This document shows, piece by piece, positions 8,886 through 17,560 of a stretch of DNA of 64,000 bases. Position numbers and translations under genes: made by a program. The notes below the pieces were generated by a model. That model did not search any database. It had not been told where the DNA came from and saw nothing but the letters and a program-made list of their open reading frames with translations. The stretch is from assembly GCF_011090185.1 (NCBI RefSeq), contig NZ_JAAFGS010000005.1, positions 230,024 to 294,023 on the forward strand, given 5' to 3'. How positions within the stretch are numbered: the first letter of the stretch is position 1; each line of letters begins with the position of its first letter. Source of the DNA: Saccharibacillus alkalitolerans. GTDB taxonomy: Bacteria; Bacillota; Bacilli; Paenibacillales; Paenibacillaceae.

Positions 8886-10016
8886 TTACAACACATTTTG
8901 CTTGATATGGGTATCGGCAAAATCTTTGCGGTCGAACCAATCTCCCCCGGCTGCCCAGGTCGGATCCAGCTCGATCCAGCGTTCTTCCGCCGGAATATAC
9001 ACTTCGTTCCAGGCATGCGGACCGTAACCTCCGCGGCCGTCCGCGCCCAGTCCCGTCACGACGCGGACCTGGAGTCCGACGGAGCGGGCCATCAAGGCGT
9101 ACAGCCGGGCGTAGTCGATGCAGACGCCGCGGCGCGTATCGTAAGTATCGCGCGGCGTCTGTTCGTGCCAGATGCCTTTATTTTCGTAATCGCTGACTTT
9201 GTCGTAGTCGTATTGAATCCTCGTTCCGACCCAGCCGTACAGCTCTTTCGCCCGATCGATCTCGCCGCCTGTTCCCGCAATCTTGGCGGCAGCTTGTCCG
9301 ATATCGGCCGGAATGTTCCGATCGATCACGTCGTACTTCTGCCGCAGAATGCCGTCCCACTCGGCCGCGGCCGAGGCGGTCAATACGGGAAGCTTCTTGT
9401 TCAGCAACTCTCCGGCCGCAGGTTCGAACACATTCTGCGCCGTATAACGGTAAACCGGAGATTTTTCGGCATGGCGGGTAAGCGGGCTGTCCGGCCAGAT
9501 CGACGCGATAACGAAAATCAGCGCCAGCAGCAGCAGGCCCCGCCAAGCTCCGGCCGCCAGCCCGAGCCCCGCTCCGCCGATCCGATCGAGAAACGCGCTG
9601 CCTTTGCGGCGCTTCCCTTTCTTTTTCATCGGTTGTCCGTCCGCGGAAGATCGCCATCTGCCCAGCAGCGCCAGGATCGCCAGACAAATCGGATAGATCA
9701 GCAGAAACAGGAGCCCAATTCGCAGCAGCGAAAAATCGGAAACGAATCCCAGCACGGCATAGCCTGCGGTTCGCCACTGCGGCAGTTCGCCGGTCGGCAT
9801 ACTCAGTACCGCGCGGTCGGCCCAATCGCGGACATAAGGCGAAACCCATCCGGCCAACAGCAGCGCGGCCAAAATGCTCAGCACCCGCAGCAGCAGACGG
9901 CCGAACATCGTACCGAGCCCCGCCGCCGTCCTTCTCGTCCCGAGAAAAGCTCCCCGAATCGCCGAAAGAATCAGCACGCCCAGCAGCAGAACGGTGATCG
10001 CATCCGTGCTCGGCAA
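8886..10016 (-). CDS. Membrane protein with transglutaminase-like (cysteine protease fold) domain
   Basis: About 376 residues. The N-terminal half is hydrophobic with about five membrane segments resembling CvpA-type topology; the C-terminal half is a transglutaminase-like domain with an intact Cys-His-Asp triad: Cys in RRGVCIDYA, His in GYGPHAWNEVY, Asp in WIELDPTW. The domain likely faces outside and acts on peptides or cross-links; the substrate is unknown. A TTG at 10016 is chosen because GGGAGGTGG lies 7 bases before it; longer in-frame versions have no binding site. It follows the gene at 10074-10511 on the same strand, probably as one transcript. Confidence 0.75.
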   Translation of the reverse strand: MPSTDAITVLLLGVLILSAIRGAFLGTRRTAAGLGTMFGRLLLRVLSILAALLLAGWVSPYVRDWADRAVLSMPTGELPQWRTAGYAVLGFVSDFSLLRIGLLFLLIYPICLAILALLGRWRSSADGQPMKKKGKRRKGSAFLDRIGGAGLGLAAGAWRGLLLLALIFVIASIWPDSPLTRHAEKSPVYRYTAQNVFEPAAGELLNKKLPVLTASAAAEWDGILRQKYDVIDRNIPADIGQAAAKIAGTGGEIDRAKELYGWVGTRIQYDYDKVSDYENKGIWHEQTPRDTYDTRRGVCIDYARLYALMARSVGLQVRVVTGLGADGRGGYGPHAWNEVYIPAEERWIELDPTWAAGGDWFDRKDFADTHIKQNVL

Positions 10017-10073
10017 TTTTCCCACCTCCCTATAGTCGACGCGCAAGGCGGAAGCCGCCCCTGCGCCGCGCGG

Positions 10074-10511
10074 TCACCGCCGGCTTTGCGCCGCGCGAAT
10101 CAGGGCGTTCACCCGATCGCCGCGCTCCCATTCGCCGAGCGACACGCCGCGGTACGTCACTTCGACGGTCTGCGCGTTCGGCTTTCCTTTCAGCTGGAGG
10201 CTCGGCGTCTCGACGGTAAAGGAACCGTCGTCCGCTTTGTTGAATCTCGCCTCCGAAGCTTCGCTTTTGAGCATTTTCATCGCTTCGTCCTGAAGCTTTG
10301 CCACCGCTTCGTTCTTGACGCCCGTTACCGTATTTTGAATTTGATCGAGCGATACGCCGCTGTAGACAATCAGCGCAACGACGATAATGATCGCGATCGC
10401 CCATTTGATCATCGTTTTAAGCACGTTTATGACCAGCAGCACCGCTACCAGCGCAATCAGAAGAATCAGCCAGTTCTGCCTGGCGAATTCGATCCATACT
10501 TCCGTATTCAT
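10074..10511 (-). CDS. Conserved membrane protein of unknown function
   Basis: 145 residues: a short N-terminus, two adjacent membrane segments (about residues 10-55), then a soluble amphipathic region. I do not recognise a named family. The ATG at 10511 follows a GGGGG stretch and removes a 25-residue basic N-terminal extension that looks non-coding. It precedes the membrane transglutaminase gene by 57 bases on the same strand, so the two may work together at the membrane. Confidence 0.65.
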   Translation of the reverse strand: MNTEVWIEFARQNWLILLIALVAVLLVINVLKTMIKWAIAIIIVVALIVYSGVSLDQIQNTVTGVKNEAVAKLQDEAMKMLKSEASEARFNKADDGSFTVETPSLQLKGKPNAQTVEVTYRGVSLGEWERGDRVNALIRAAQSRR

Positions 10512-10712
10512 CAGGCCATGCCCCCGTTTCTCTCTGTTTCGGCGCTTCCCCGCCCCCCTCGTATCGGCGGTTTGCGCACTTTTCAATTATACAGGAAAAA
10601 AAGGCCCGCTGTCAGCTTTCGGAGAATGAAGTCTTCCTCTTTTGCAATCTTTCTCCAGTCTCGGTACACTTAATGAAAATCCCCGCTCTACGCAGCAGGA
10701 GGCGAACCTCAT

Positions 10713-11117
10713 ATGCCCATTACCATTATCGTAGAAGGCAAGAACGACCGCAGCAAGCTGCGCCGCCTGCTGGACGACGATGTCCGAATTTTGTGCACGT
10801 TCGGAACGCCGAACGCGGCGAAGCTGGAATCGCTCTATCTCGAAGCGCGCGACGACGAAGTTTATCTGTTTTTGGACAACGACTCGTCGGGGAGAAAAAT
10901 CCGGGCGCTGCTGTCCGATCTGTTTCCCGACGCGGATCATTTGTATACGCGCCGAGGTTATGCGGGCGTGGAAGGCACGCCGGACGAGTATGCCGTGCAG
11001 CAGCTCGAGAAAGCCGGACTGGAAGAATTGATCCGCTATCCGGAAGGCATGCTTCCGCCGGAAGCGGAGAACGAGCGGCGCCGAAGCGCTTACGAGGGAC
11101 GCCCAAAGCGTCCTTAA
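10713..11117 (+). CDS. Small TOPRIM-domain protein (YusF/RNase M5-like)
   Basis: 134 residues consisting almost only of a TOPRIM fold: the catalytic Glu in IIVEGKND (residues 5-12) and the acidic pair in LFLDNDSSG (about 51-59), which bind Mg(II) in primases, topoisomerases and RNase M5. RNase M5 is longer and has an extra C-terminal domain, so this is probably the YusF-like group of stand-alone TOPRIM proteins, putative nucleases. AGGAGG precedes the ATG. Monocistronic: flanked by a divergent gene and a terminator. The 25 C-terminal residues are charged and likely disordered. Confidence 0.8.
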   Translation: MPITIIVEGKNDRSKLRRLLDDDVRILCTFGTPNAAKLESLYLEARDDEVYLFLDNDSSGRKIRALLSDLFPDADHLYTRRGYAGVEGTPDEYAVQQLEKAGLEELIRYPEGMLPPEAENERRRSAYEGRPKRP

Positions 11118-11134
11118 GCGGTTCCGCGTCCATG

Positions 11135-11182
11135 AAAAGAGCCGTCTTGCGCTTCCCTGTCGGGAGCGAAGACGGCTCTTTT
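11135..11182. terminator. Bidirectional terminator between TOPRIM gene and ctaB
   Basis: Arms AAAAGAGCCGTCTT and AAGACGGCTCTTTT with an inner stem give a long hairpin with A and T runs on opposite sides. It separates two convergent genes. Confidence 0.85.
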
Positions 11183-11194
11183 GGGCCCAAGAAC

Positions 11195-12118
11195 TTAATG
11201 CACGGTATCGATAATCATCAGCAGGAAGGTCACCATCATATAGTAGATGGAATACATGAAGACCTTTTTGCCCCAAGCGTCCGGGTCCTGGCCTTTCGCC
11301 AGCCCCTTGATCGCAAAGTACAGCCACAGCACGGTGATCGCTGCCGAAGCGATCGTGAAGATCAGACCTACGTAGCCGTACGCGTACATCAGAATCGGCA
11401 CCGGGAGCAGCAGAACGATATAAGGCAGCATCTGCCACTGGGTGCGGCGGATGCCTTTCACGACCGGCAGAATCGGGAAGCCCGCCGCGCGGTATTCCTC
11501 GACGCGGCGAATGCCCAGCGCCCAGAAGTGAGGCGGCTGCCACAGGAACATCCACAGGAACAGCAGAATCGCGCCCATGTCGATCGTATTCGTCACGGCC
11601 ACGTAGCCGATGACCGGAGGCATGGCGCCGGAAATCCCGCCGAGCGACGTGCTCCAGGTCGACGTGCGTTTCAGCCACATCGTGTACAGCACCACATAGG
11701 CGAACATGCCGATCACGCCGCAGACGCCGGTCAGCACCCCGCAGAATGTGAACAGGATAGCAAGCCCCAGCACGCCAAGCACGATCCCGTAAGTCAGCAC
11801 GACGCCGGGCGCGATTTTGCCGGTCGGCAGCGCCCGGTTTTTCGTACGTTCCATCTTGGTGTCCATCTCGCGGTCAAGGTAGTTGTTAAATACGCCGGAT
11901 GCGCCGACGATCAGCATCGTGCCCGCCAGCGTGGCGATCAGATTCGCCCAGTCGATATTCCACTGCGAAGCCAGCCAAAACCCGGCCAGCGTGACAAAGA
12001 GATTCGAACGGAGAATGCCGGGCTTGGCCAGCGTCACAAAGTCTCTCCAGGTCGCACGCGTCTCGGCTTCCGATACGGGAGCGGCTTCCGCGGCTGCGTA
12101 ATTCAATGATTTACTCAC
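11195..12118 (-). CDS. ctaB: Protoheme IX farnesyltransferase (heme O synthase)
   Basis: Membrane prenyltransferase that adds a farnesyl group to heme b to make heme O, the precursor of heme A for cytochrome oxidases. About 307 residues with eight or nine membrane segments. The UbiA-family Asp-rich motif NNYLDREMDTKMERTKNR is present in the first half and a second conserved cytoplasmic loop lies around QPPHFWALGIRRVEEY. The GTG at 12118 is used because AAAGGAGG lies about 9 bases upstream; a 22-residue longer frame from 12184 has no such site. A promoter with TTGGCA and TATGAT lies at 12247-12275. No other cytochrome oxidase gene is adjacent. Confidence 0.93.
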   Translation of the reverse strand: MSKSLNYAAAEAAPVSEAETRATWRDFVTLAKPGILRSNLFVTLAGFWLASQWNIDWANLIATLAGTMLIVGASGVFNNYLDREMDTKMERTKNRALPTGKIAPGVVLTYGIVLGVLGLAILFTFCGVLTGVCGVIGMFAYVVLYTMWLKRTSTWSTSLGGISGAMPPVIGYVAVTNTIDMGAILLFLWMFLWQPPHFWALGIRRVEEYRAAGFPILPVVKGIRRTQWQMLPYIVLLLPVPILMYAYGYVGLIFTIASAAITVLWLYFAIKGLAKGQDPDAWGKKVFMYSIYYMMVTFLLMIIDTVH

Positions 12119-12246
12119 GCGCTCATTTCCTCCTTTTGCGTTCCGATCCGCATTTTTCCATTCCTTGGACAAAATGCGGCTCAACCGATAATAACTAGAA
12201 TCGACTGCCTAATTTTGAGTCGAGAAAAGGTATCGCTATGAAATTT

Positions 12247-12275
12247 ATCATATCAAAGCCCCTTCGGATTGCCAA
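12247..12275 (-). promoter_or_regulatory. Sigma-A-type promoter for ctaB
   Basis: On the minus strand TTGGCA, a 17-base spacer and TATGAT. It predicts a leader of about 120 bases before the GTG start of ctaB; I see no obvious riboswitch in that leader. Confidence 0.6.
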
Positions 12276-12452
12276 CGATTCCCGAAACAAGTTCGATAAT
12301 TTGACAATTTCATGAGGTTTTCATGACAAACGCAAAAAAAGATGTGGAAATTTCCGCGAGAGTGGGTACATTTTTTCCGGCAGAAATTTGGCCTTCTCCC
12401 TTCCAAATAAGGTATACTTAAAAACAACACTCAAAAAAACGGAGGTTATCCG

Positions 12453-12632
12453 ATGAATAAAGGTCTTGCCCTGTGGTTCGCCGTATCTTCGATGGCTCTG
12501 GTCACGCTCTGCGCCATTTTGATTAACGAAAGCGCCTGGCTGGCACTCGGCGTAGGGCTGGTCGCGGTGCTCAACATCGGTTGGGGTTTCGTCACCAAAG
12601 CGCGCATTCGCCGGAAAACGACAGGAGCCTGA
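12453..12632 (+). CDS. Small two-helix membrane protein, 59 residues
   Basis: Starts at an ATG 7 bases after ACGGAGG and encodes 59 residues with two membrane helices (about 5-23 and 28-47) and a basic tail ending in KARIRRKTTGA. A TATACT box at 12413-12418 fits a promoter. The function is unknown; small membrane proteins of this layout beside heme genes are common but I cannot name this one. Strong ribosome binding site, promoter and typical codon usage support it being real. Confidence 0.7.
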   Translation: MNKGLALWFAVSSMALVTLCAILINESAWLALGVGLVAVLNIGWGFVTKARIRRKTTGA

Positions 12633-12964
12633 GGTTTTTTTCGCGTCCGTGCCCGAATCGCGGCTATTCGCGGAGACTGCCTTGAATCGCGCTTTTTTCT
12701 TTCGAAATGAAAGCGTTAGCTTGATCCGTCCGTCGCTGCGGCAAAAAAAGAGCAGCCCCTTCTCCAGAAGAAAGGGCTGCTCTTTTCCGTACCAGGATGC
12801 CATCAAATTTCGCAGCGGCGGCCTGCGCCTGTCTGCCGAAGCTTCATCGCTAACGGCTGCTCCTGCACGAAGCGAAAATCGGGCGGTCTTCGTTAATCTC
12901 TTCTGCCGCTGACGCGGGCCCCGGCTCCCTTTCCGGGCCCCGCGCTCGGCCCTGGAACGCGGGC
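12633..12964. other. Gene-free stretch containing a terminator
   Basis: 332 bases between two convergent genes. It contains the terminator at 12746-12786 and otherwise nothing I can identify; the open frames crossing it have no binding sites and poor composition. Confidence 0.6.
12746..12786. terminator. Bidirectional intrinsic terminator
   Basis: Arms AAAAGAGCAGCCC and GGGCTGCTCTTTT with a 15-base loop that can pair further (CTTCT/AGAAG). Serves the small membrane protein gene on the plus strand and possibly the minus-strand gene at 12965. Confidence 0.85.
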
Positions 12965-13372
12965 TTAAGAAAGTTCGGAACAAACTTCCTTATGCGCGTT
13001 CTTCGGGTAGCGGATCATGCTGCTGGCCATGTTGTAGTTCGACTCGAACTGGGCGTCCACGACGACGGCCGCTTTGCGGATCGCGAATTCGTAACTGATC
13101 TCGCCATGCGTCCAACTCTTCTTGTAATTGAGCGATTCGATGGCCATGTTGCGAAAAGCGCGAATCTGCTGCTCGTTCAATCCGCTGCCGGGTCCTTCGA
13201 CACGGCCGTCGCGCCCCGCAAGCGGAGTGTGACGGATGCCGAATTTGCCAATGACGTTGTTGCGGATCTGAACGAAGACCGTTCCCGCCTCCAGCCCCGC
13301 CAGCTCTTCGCTCAATTCCTTGAATACGATGTCGAGCTGTCTGGGAAGCGAGTATTCGTTAACGACAAACAT
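12965..13372 (-). CDS. Conserved protein of unknown function
   Basis: 135 residues, soluble, no signal or membrane segment, no cysteine pairs. The sequence is well ordered with a central Gly-rich loop (GRDGRVEGPGSG) and the block YKKSWTHGEISYEF. I recognise no family with certainty. The ATG at 13372 follows GAGGGGG by 6 bases and is preferred to an in-frame ATG five codons upstream. It stands alone, with terminators on both sides, and has host-like codon usage. Confidence 0.7.
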   Translation of the reverse strand: MFVVNEYSLPRQLDIVFKELSEELAGLEAGTVFVQIRNNVIGKFGIRHTPLAGRDGRVEGPGSGLNEQQIRAFRNMAIESLNYKKSWTHGEISYEFAIRKAAVVVDAQFESNYNMASSMIRYPKNAHKEVCSELS

Positions 13373-13674
13373 GCTAGTCCCCCTCATTAAATGTGTTCCA
13401 CAAATGCGTTCCTGTTCACAGCTTTATACCGGTATGTAGCGCTTAAGTCTCATTATAAAGGGATGAATTGCCAGCTTCAATACAGCCAGCAAGAATTGGT
13501 CAAATATAACTATTCAACTGCAAATAACCTCCAGTTTTCAGCCATAAACATACAAAAGGCGATCGGATTCGACTTCCGATCGCCTTTTTTCGAGTTTTGA
13601 TCTTTGGTATCAGACTTGGAATGCGGGATACTCAAATCTTCCAGCCGACGCCGGTCCCCGCGATTTTCGTTCGT
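13373..13674. other. A+T-rich gene-free stretch
   Basis: About 300 bases, A+T-rich on its left side. It should hold the promoter of the minus-strand gene at 12965-13372. Apart from the terminator at 13554-13590 I see no gene or structured element. Confidence 0.5.
13554..13590. terminator. Bidirectional terminator after pepF-type gene
   Basis: Perfect arms AAAAGGCGATCGGA and TCCGATCGCCTTTT, 7-base loop, T6 on the plus strand and T4 on the minus strand. It follows the M3 peptidase gene on the minus strand. Confidence 0.85.
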
Positions 13675-15477
13675 TCACCCGACTTTGGATGCAGTCATGT
13701 CAAGGAAAGTTCGGACATCGGCCACACTTACATCGACTGCCGCCTGCCAGAAGTCCGGCTGCGTCAGGTCGACGCCCAGATGCTTCGACGCCAATTGTTC
13801 GACGGTCATCCGGCCGGTGTCGAGCAGCAGCGCGTCGTATTTGTCCGCGAAGTCCGCCCCTTCCTTCTGCGCCTGCGCGTAGATGCCCGTGCTGAACAAA
13901 TAGCCGAACGTATACGGGAAGTTGTAGAACGGCACGCCCGTGTTGTAGAAGTGCAGCTTCGATGCCCAGAAGTGCGGGTGATAATCGCCGAGCGCGCCGC
14001 AGTATGCTTCCTTCTGCGCCTCCACCATCAAGTCGCTGAGATCCGCGGGAGTCAGAAGGCCGGAACGGCGTTTTTCGTAAAAACGGGTTTCGAATAGGAA
14101 GCGGGCATGGATGTTCATGAAGAACGCGACGCTGCGCTGAATTTTGTCCTCGAGCAGCACGAGCCGTTCGTCTTCCGTCGCCGCCTTTTTGACCAGGGAA
14201 TCGGCCACGATCATCTCCGCGAACGTCGACGCCGTTTCCGCCACGTTCATCGCGTAGCGCTGGCTGAACGTCGGAAGTTCGTCCATGACGTGCTGATGGT
14301 AGCCGTGTCCGAGCTCGTGCGCCAGCGTCGACACGTTGGACGCCGTTCCGCTGTACGTCATGAAGATGCGCGTCTCCTTGGTCAGCGGCAGCGCCGTGCA
14401 GAAGCCGCCCGGACGCTTGCCGGCCCGATCTTCCGCCTCGATCCAGTGGTTATCGAATGCGCGCTGCGCAAAGTCCGCCATGCGCGGGCTGAAGCTGCGG
14501 AACTGCTCCACGATCAGAGCCGCCGCGTCGTCGTAACCGATTTTCGATTCGGATTCGCCGATCGGCGCGTCCACGTCATGCCACCCCAGCTTGTCCGCGT
14601 TCAACAGTGCCGCCTTGCGGTTCAGGTATTCGACGAATACCGGCTTGTTGTCCGTGATGACCTGCCACATCGTCTCCAGCGTCTTGTCGGACATCCGGTT
14701 GTTCTCCAGCGGTTCGCGCAGCACGTTCTCCCAGCCGCGCTTCTCGTACAGCGCCAGGCGGAAGCCGGCCAGATGGTTCAGCGTGTCCGCGCAGTAATCT
14801 TCCACATCGGTCCAGGCTTGTTCCCAATTACGGCCCATCTCCTCGCGCTGCTTCGGATCGGCGGAGCCCAGCTTGTTCGCGGCCTGAGCCGCGGACAGCA
14901 GCTCCGTCTTGCCGTTTTCTTCGCAGCGAACGCGCACATGGCGAACGATCGTGTTATAAAAACTGCTCCAGCCCTGATAGCCGTCGACCGACAGCGACAG
15001 CGCGAGGCTCTCCAGCTCCGGAGACATCTTGTCGCGGGCCTGGGAGCGGCCTTCGCTAAGGTTAAAAGACACCGGCGCGATCGTCTCGCGGCTCATCCAT
15101 GCTTCCCAGACGGCGTCTTCCGTGTTTTTCAGCAGGTTGTCGAACGTCGCGACGATGCTATGCCAGCGGGCGCGGATCGAGCCGACGCGCGCCGACAGCT
15201 GACCGGCCTTCTGATCGTTCTGATCCTGCGCGCTCAGACAGGAGACGAACGCCCCCGCCTGACGGAATCGGGCCGATATGTCCTGCACCTGCTCGAAGAC
15301 CGGATCGAACGACGCCGTTTCTTCGGCGCTCTTCGGCGGCTGCATCCCGTCGATCGTCGTTCCCAGCGACGCCACGTCGGCCGACAATTTGTTCAAAAAG
15401 GCATCGAACTCTCCCGAGGACGATCCGCCCGGAAAAATCGTTTCCAAATCCCATGTCTGTCTCAAACGGCTGCTCAT
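13675..15477 (-). CDS. M3-family oligoendopeptidase (PepF type)
   Basis: Cytosolic zinc metallopeptidase that trims oligopeptides of roughly 7-20 residues. 600 residues from the ATG at 15477, chosen because AAAGGTGAG lies upstream at proper distance; a GTG four codons earlier is in the same binding site. The zinc motif HELGH occurs in TLAHELGHGYHQH about two thirds along, and the third ligand Glu is in NVAETASTFAE. The N-terminal half is the helical lid typical for M3B peptidases. It is monocistronic with a terminator behind. PepF-like enzymes are linked to peptide turnover and, when overproduced in Bacillus, to sporulation signalling peptides. Confidence 0.9.
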   Translation of the reverse strand: MSSRLRQTWDLETIFPGGSSSGEFDAFLNKLSADVASLGTTIDGMQPPKSAEETASFDPVFEQVQDISARFRQAGAFVSCLSAQDQNDQKAGQLSARVGSIRARWHSIVATFDNLLKNTEDAVWEAWMSRETIAPVSFNLSEGRSQARDKMSPELESLALSLSVDGYQGWSSFYNTIVRHVRVRCEENGKTELLSAAQAANKLGSADPKQREEMGRNWEQAWTDVEDYCADTLNHLAGFRLALYEKRGWENVLREPLENNRMSDKTLETMWQVITDNKPVFVEYLNRKAALLNADKLGWHDVDAPIGESESKIGYDDAAALIVEQFRSFSPRMADFAQRAFDNHWIEAEDRAGKRPGGFCTALPLTKETRIFMTYSGTASNVSTLAHELGHGYHQHVMDELPTFSQRYAMNVAETASTFAEMIVADSLVKKAATEDERLVLLEDKIQRSVAFFMNIHARFLFETRFYEKRRSGLLTPADLSDLMVEAQKEAYCGALGDYHPHFWASKLHFYNTGVPFYNFPYTFGYLFSTGIYAQAQKEGADFADKYDALLLDTGRMTVEQLASKHLGVDLTQPDFWQAAVDVSVADVRTFLDMTASKVG

Positions 15478-15556
15478 TGCTTCTCTCACCTTTCGCTTTG
15501 AAAATATGTAAGATCCGTCGTTCCGACAGGTTCCGCTCGCGGGCCTCCGTATGGCG

Positions 15557-15585
15557 TTTGCCGGAGGCTCATGGTACAGTATAAC
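15557..15585 (+). promoter_or_regulatory. Sigma-A-type promoter for yycC
   Basis: TTTGCC, a 17-base spacer and TATAAC on the plus strand, about 50 bases ahead of the yycC start. Confidence 0.5.
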
Positions 15586-15636
15586 TATAGCGAAAACGTC
15601 TCATGAAGCCAAATCTGACAGGGGAGGGAAGACATA

Positions 15637-15822
15637 ATGAGACCTCTGCAAATTTCGCCGGACACGGCGATCAAGTTATCCAAAGAACTGAATGTTCCCA
15701 TCGAACATTTGATGCATATGCCGCAGCATATCCTGATGCAAAAGCTGGCCCAACTGGCCCAGCAGGAAGCCGCTTCCGCCGAGAAACCGAAGCCGGAAGA
15801 CGGCGCCGAAGGGGACAAGTAA
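15637..15822 (+). CDS. yycC: YycC-like small protein
   Basis: 61 residues. The N-terminal 45 residues (MRPLQIS, then VPIEHLMHMPQHIL) match the YycC family of Bacillales, whose function is unknown. The C-terminal 17 residues are a Lys/Glu/Pro/Ala tail longer than in Bacillus. The ATG follows GGGGAGGGAAGACATA. Four bases separate its stop from the next gene, with which it is probably co-transcribed. Confidence 0.8.
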   Translation: MRPLQISPDTAIKLSKELNVPIEHLMHMPQHILMQKLAQLAQQEAASAEKPKPEDGAEGDK

Positions 15823-15826
15823 TCCG

Positions 15827-16057
15827 ATGATTCCTTTCGACAAAGCGCTGCCTTACGATAAGGTCATGGGCGATCTCACCGTGCCGAATTGCCCGTTCTG
15901 CGGCGCGGAGAACGTCCTGCTGCCGATCAAACCGTCCGAGCTGGAAGACATCCATACCGGCCGCAAACGGCTGACGGTCTTCCCCTGCTGCCACGGAAGA
16001 CTGACGGTACTGGACTGCGACGACGATTATTTGATGACGGACACGGTCGTGAAGTAA
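15827..16057 (+). CDS. Small zinc-ribbon-like protein of unknown function
   Basis: 76 residues. A CPFCG pair near residues 22-26 and a CCHG pair near 53-56 can form a zinc ribbon. No other motif is visible. It follows yycC by 4 bases in the same transcript and ends before a strong terminator. I cannot assign a function; the small cytosolic zinc-binding fold suggests nucleic-acid or protein binding, which is an inference only. Confidence 0.7.
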   Translation: MIPFDKALPYDKVMGDLTVPNCPFCGAENVLLPIKPSELEDIHTGRKRLTVFPCCHGRLTVLDCDDDYLMTDTVVK

Positions 16058-16168
16058 GACCGCGTGCGCTTTCGCCGCTTGACGGCTCCGGCCGGTCCGC
16101 GGGAAAAAGCGAAGCGGACGCGGAACTGCATGTCCGTGTTTTCGGAATTAGGAAACAACAAAAGAAAG

Positions 16169-16201
16169 CCCTTCGAAGAATCGATCTTCGAAGGGTTTTT
16201 T
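16169..16201 (+). terminator. Terminator of the yycC transcript
   Basis: Perfect arms CCCTTCGAAGA and TCTTCGAAGGG, 5-base loop, then T6. Confidence 0.88.
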
Positions 16202-16240
16202 GGTTGTGCGAATTTGCTGCGGTCGGATTCGGCGCCCGCT

Positions 16241-17560
16241 TCAACGCACCGCCGCCTCGTTCGGGAAAAAGTTCCCCAAGTAAGCTCTGTTCCGCTCCAG
16301 CATCTCGTCCAGCATTTGTTCGGCGTCGTTCACCGAAGGCACCAGCGGATGATGGGCGAGAGCGGCGAGCGCCAGCTCGCGGCTGCCGGTGACGGCGGCT
16401 TCGATCGCCAACCGCTCGTACGTTTTGACCGCATGAATCAGGCCCTTGGCCGCTTCGGGAACGGTCTGCACCGGAATCGGTACGGGACCGGTCTTCAGCA
16501 CCTTGCAGTTGACCTCGATGCAGGCGTTGTCCGGCAGGAAACCGAGAATCCCGTTATTCGCCACGTTCAGCGTCTGAATATCGCCCTTGTCGTTGTAGAG
16601 CGAATTCATCAGTTTCACGGCCGCTTCCGAATAATACGCGCCGCCGCGCTGTTCGAGCTGCTTCGGCTTTTCGGCCAGGTTGACGTCCTCGTACAGCTCG
16701 AACAATTCGTCTTCCAGCCGCTGCACCGTCTCCGCCCGCGTTTCGCCTTTGGCGGCCGCTTCCTGCTGCTCGGCCAACAGTTCCCGGTGCAGATAAAAGT
16801 ATTTCAAGTAATAGGACGGAATGGATTGCAGCGTGCGCAGCAGCGCGCCGTTCCATTCGTACTGCGGCACGTTGCGGGCGGAATAGCCGTCGCGGTCGGC
16901 CAGCAGCTCTTCCATTTTGGACTCGCCGTCGATTTCGATCCGGCTGACGTAATGCAGATGGTTCAGGCCCGCGAATTCGCAGTAAATCCGCTCGGCCGGC
17001 ACGTCGTACAGCTTTGACAGCCATTTGTAAGCCGCGATCGGCGAATTGCACAGACCGATCGTCCGAATGCGCGAATGCTTGGTGACCGCTTCCGTGACCA
17101 TCCCGGCCGGATTGGTGAAGTTGAGCAGCCAGGCGTCGGGACACAGCTCTTCCATATCCCGGGCCACGCCGAGCAGGACGGGAATGGTCCGCAGCGCCTT
17201 CATCATGCCTCCCGGGCCGGTCGTCTCCTGTCCGATCATGCCGTATTTCAGCGGAATCGTTTCGTCCCAGCCGCGGGCCTCGAGACGGCCGACCCGCATC
17301 TGCGTCGATACGAAGTCCGCTCCTTCCAGCGCCGAGCGCCGGTCCAGCGTCAGCCGGATCTCGATCGGCAGCCCGGATTTGGCGATCATGCGCTGAGCGA
17401 GCCTGCCGACGATCGACAGCTTGCGCAGCCCCGGCTCGATATCGACCAGTACGATTTCCGTTACCGGAAAAGTTCCGTAATTCAAAATAAATCCTTCGAT
17501 CAGCTCGGGGGTGTACGAAGAACCGCCTCCGATCACCGCTACTTTCAGCTTCTGCCGCAT
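16241..17560 (-). CDS. GH4-family 6-phospho-glycosidase (LicH-like)
   Basis: NAD- and metal-dependent glycosidase of family GH4 acting on a 6-phospho-sugar glycoside by transient C3 oxidation. 439 residues from the ATG at 17560. Visible motifs: the nucleotide loop IGGGSSYTPEL (residues about 9-19), the metal-binding region with Cys in GLCNSPI and His in GLNHLH, and NFTNPAG. The overall sequence is closest to 6-phospho-beta-glucosidases. Its ATG overlaps the TAA of the kinase gene (TAATG), so the two are translationally coupled. No PTS gene is nearby, so the phosphate probably comes from the adjacent kinase, which would be an unusual supply route. Confidence 0.88.
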   Translation of the reverse strand: MRQKLKVAVIGGGSSYTPELIEGFILNYGTFPVTEIVLVDIEPGLRKLSIVGRLAQRMIAKSGLPIEIRLTLDRRSALEGADFVSTQMRVGRLEARGWDETIPLKYGMIGQETTGPGGMMKALRTIPVLLGVARDMEELCPDAWLLNFTNPAGMVTEAVTKHSRIRTIGLCNSPIAAYKWLSKLYDVPAERIYCEFAGLNHLHYVSRIEIDGESKMEELLADRDGYSARNVPQYEWNGALLRTLQSIPSYYLKYFYLHRELLAEQQEAAAKGETRAETVQRLEDELFELYEDVNLAEKPKQLEQRGGAYYSEAAVKLMNSLYNDKGDIQTLNVANNGILGFLPDNACIEVNCKVLKTGPVPIPVQTVPEAAKGLIHAVKTYERLAIEAAVTGSRELALAALAHHPLVPSVNDAEQMLDEMLERNRAYLGNFFPNEAAVR

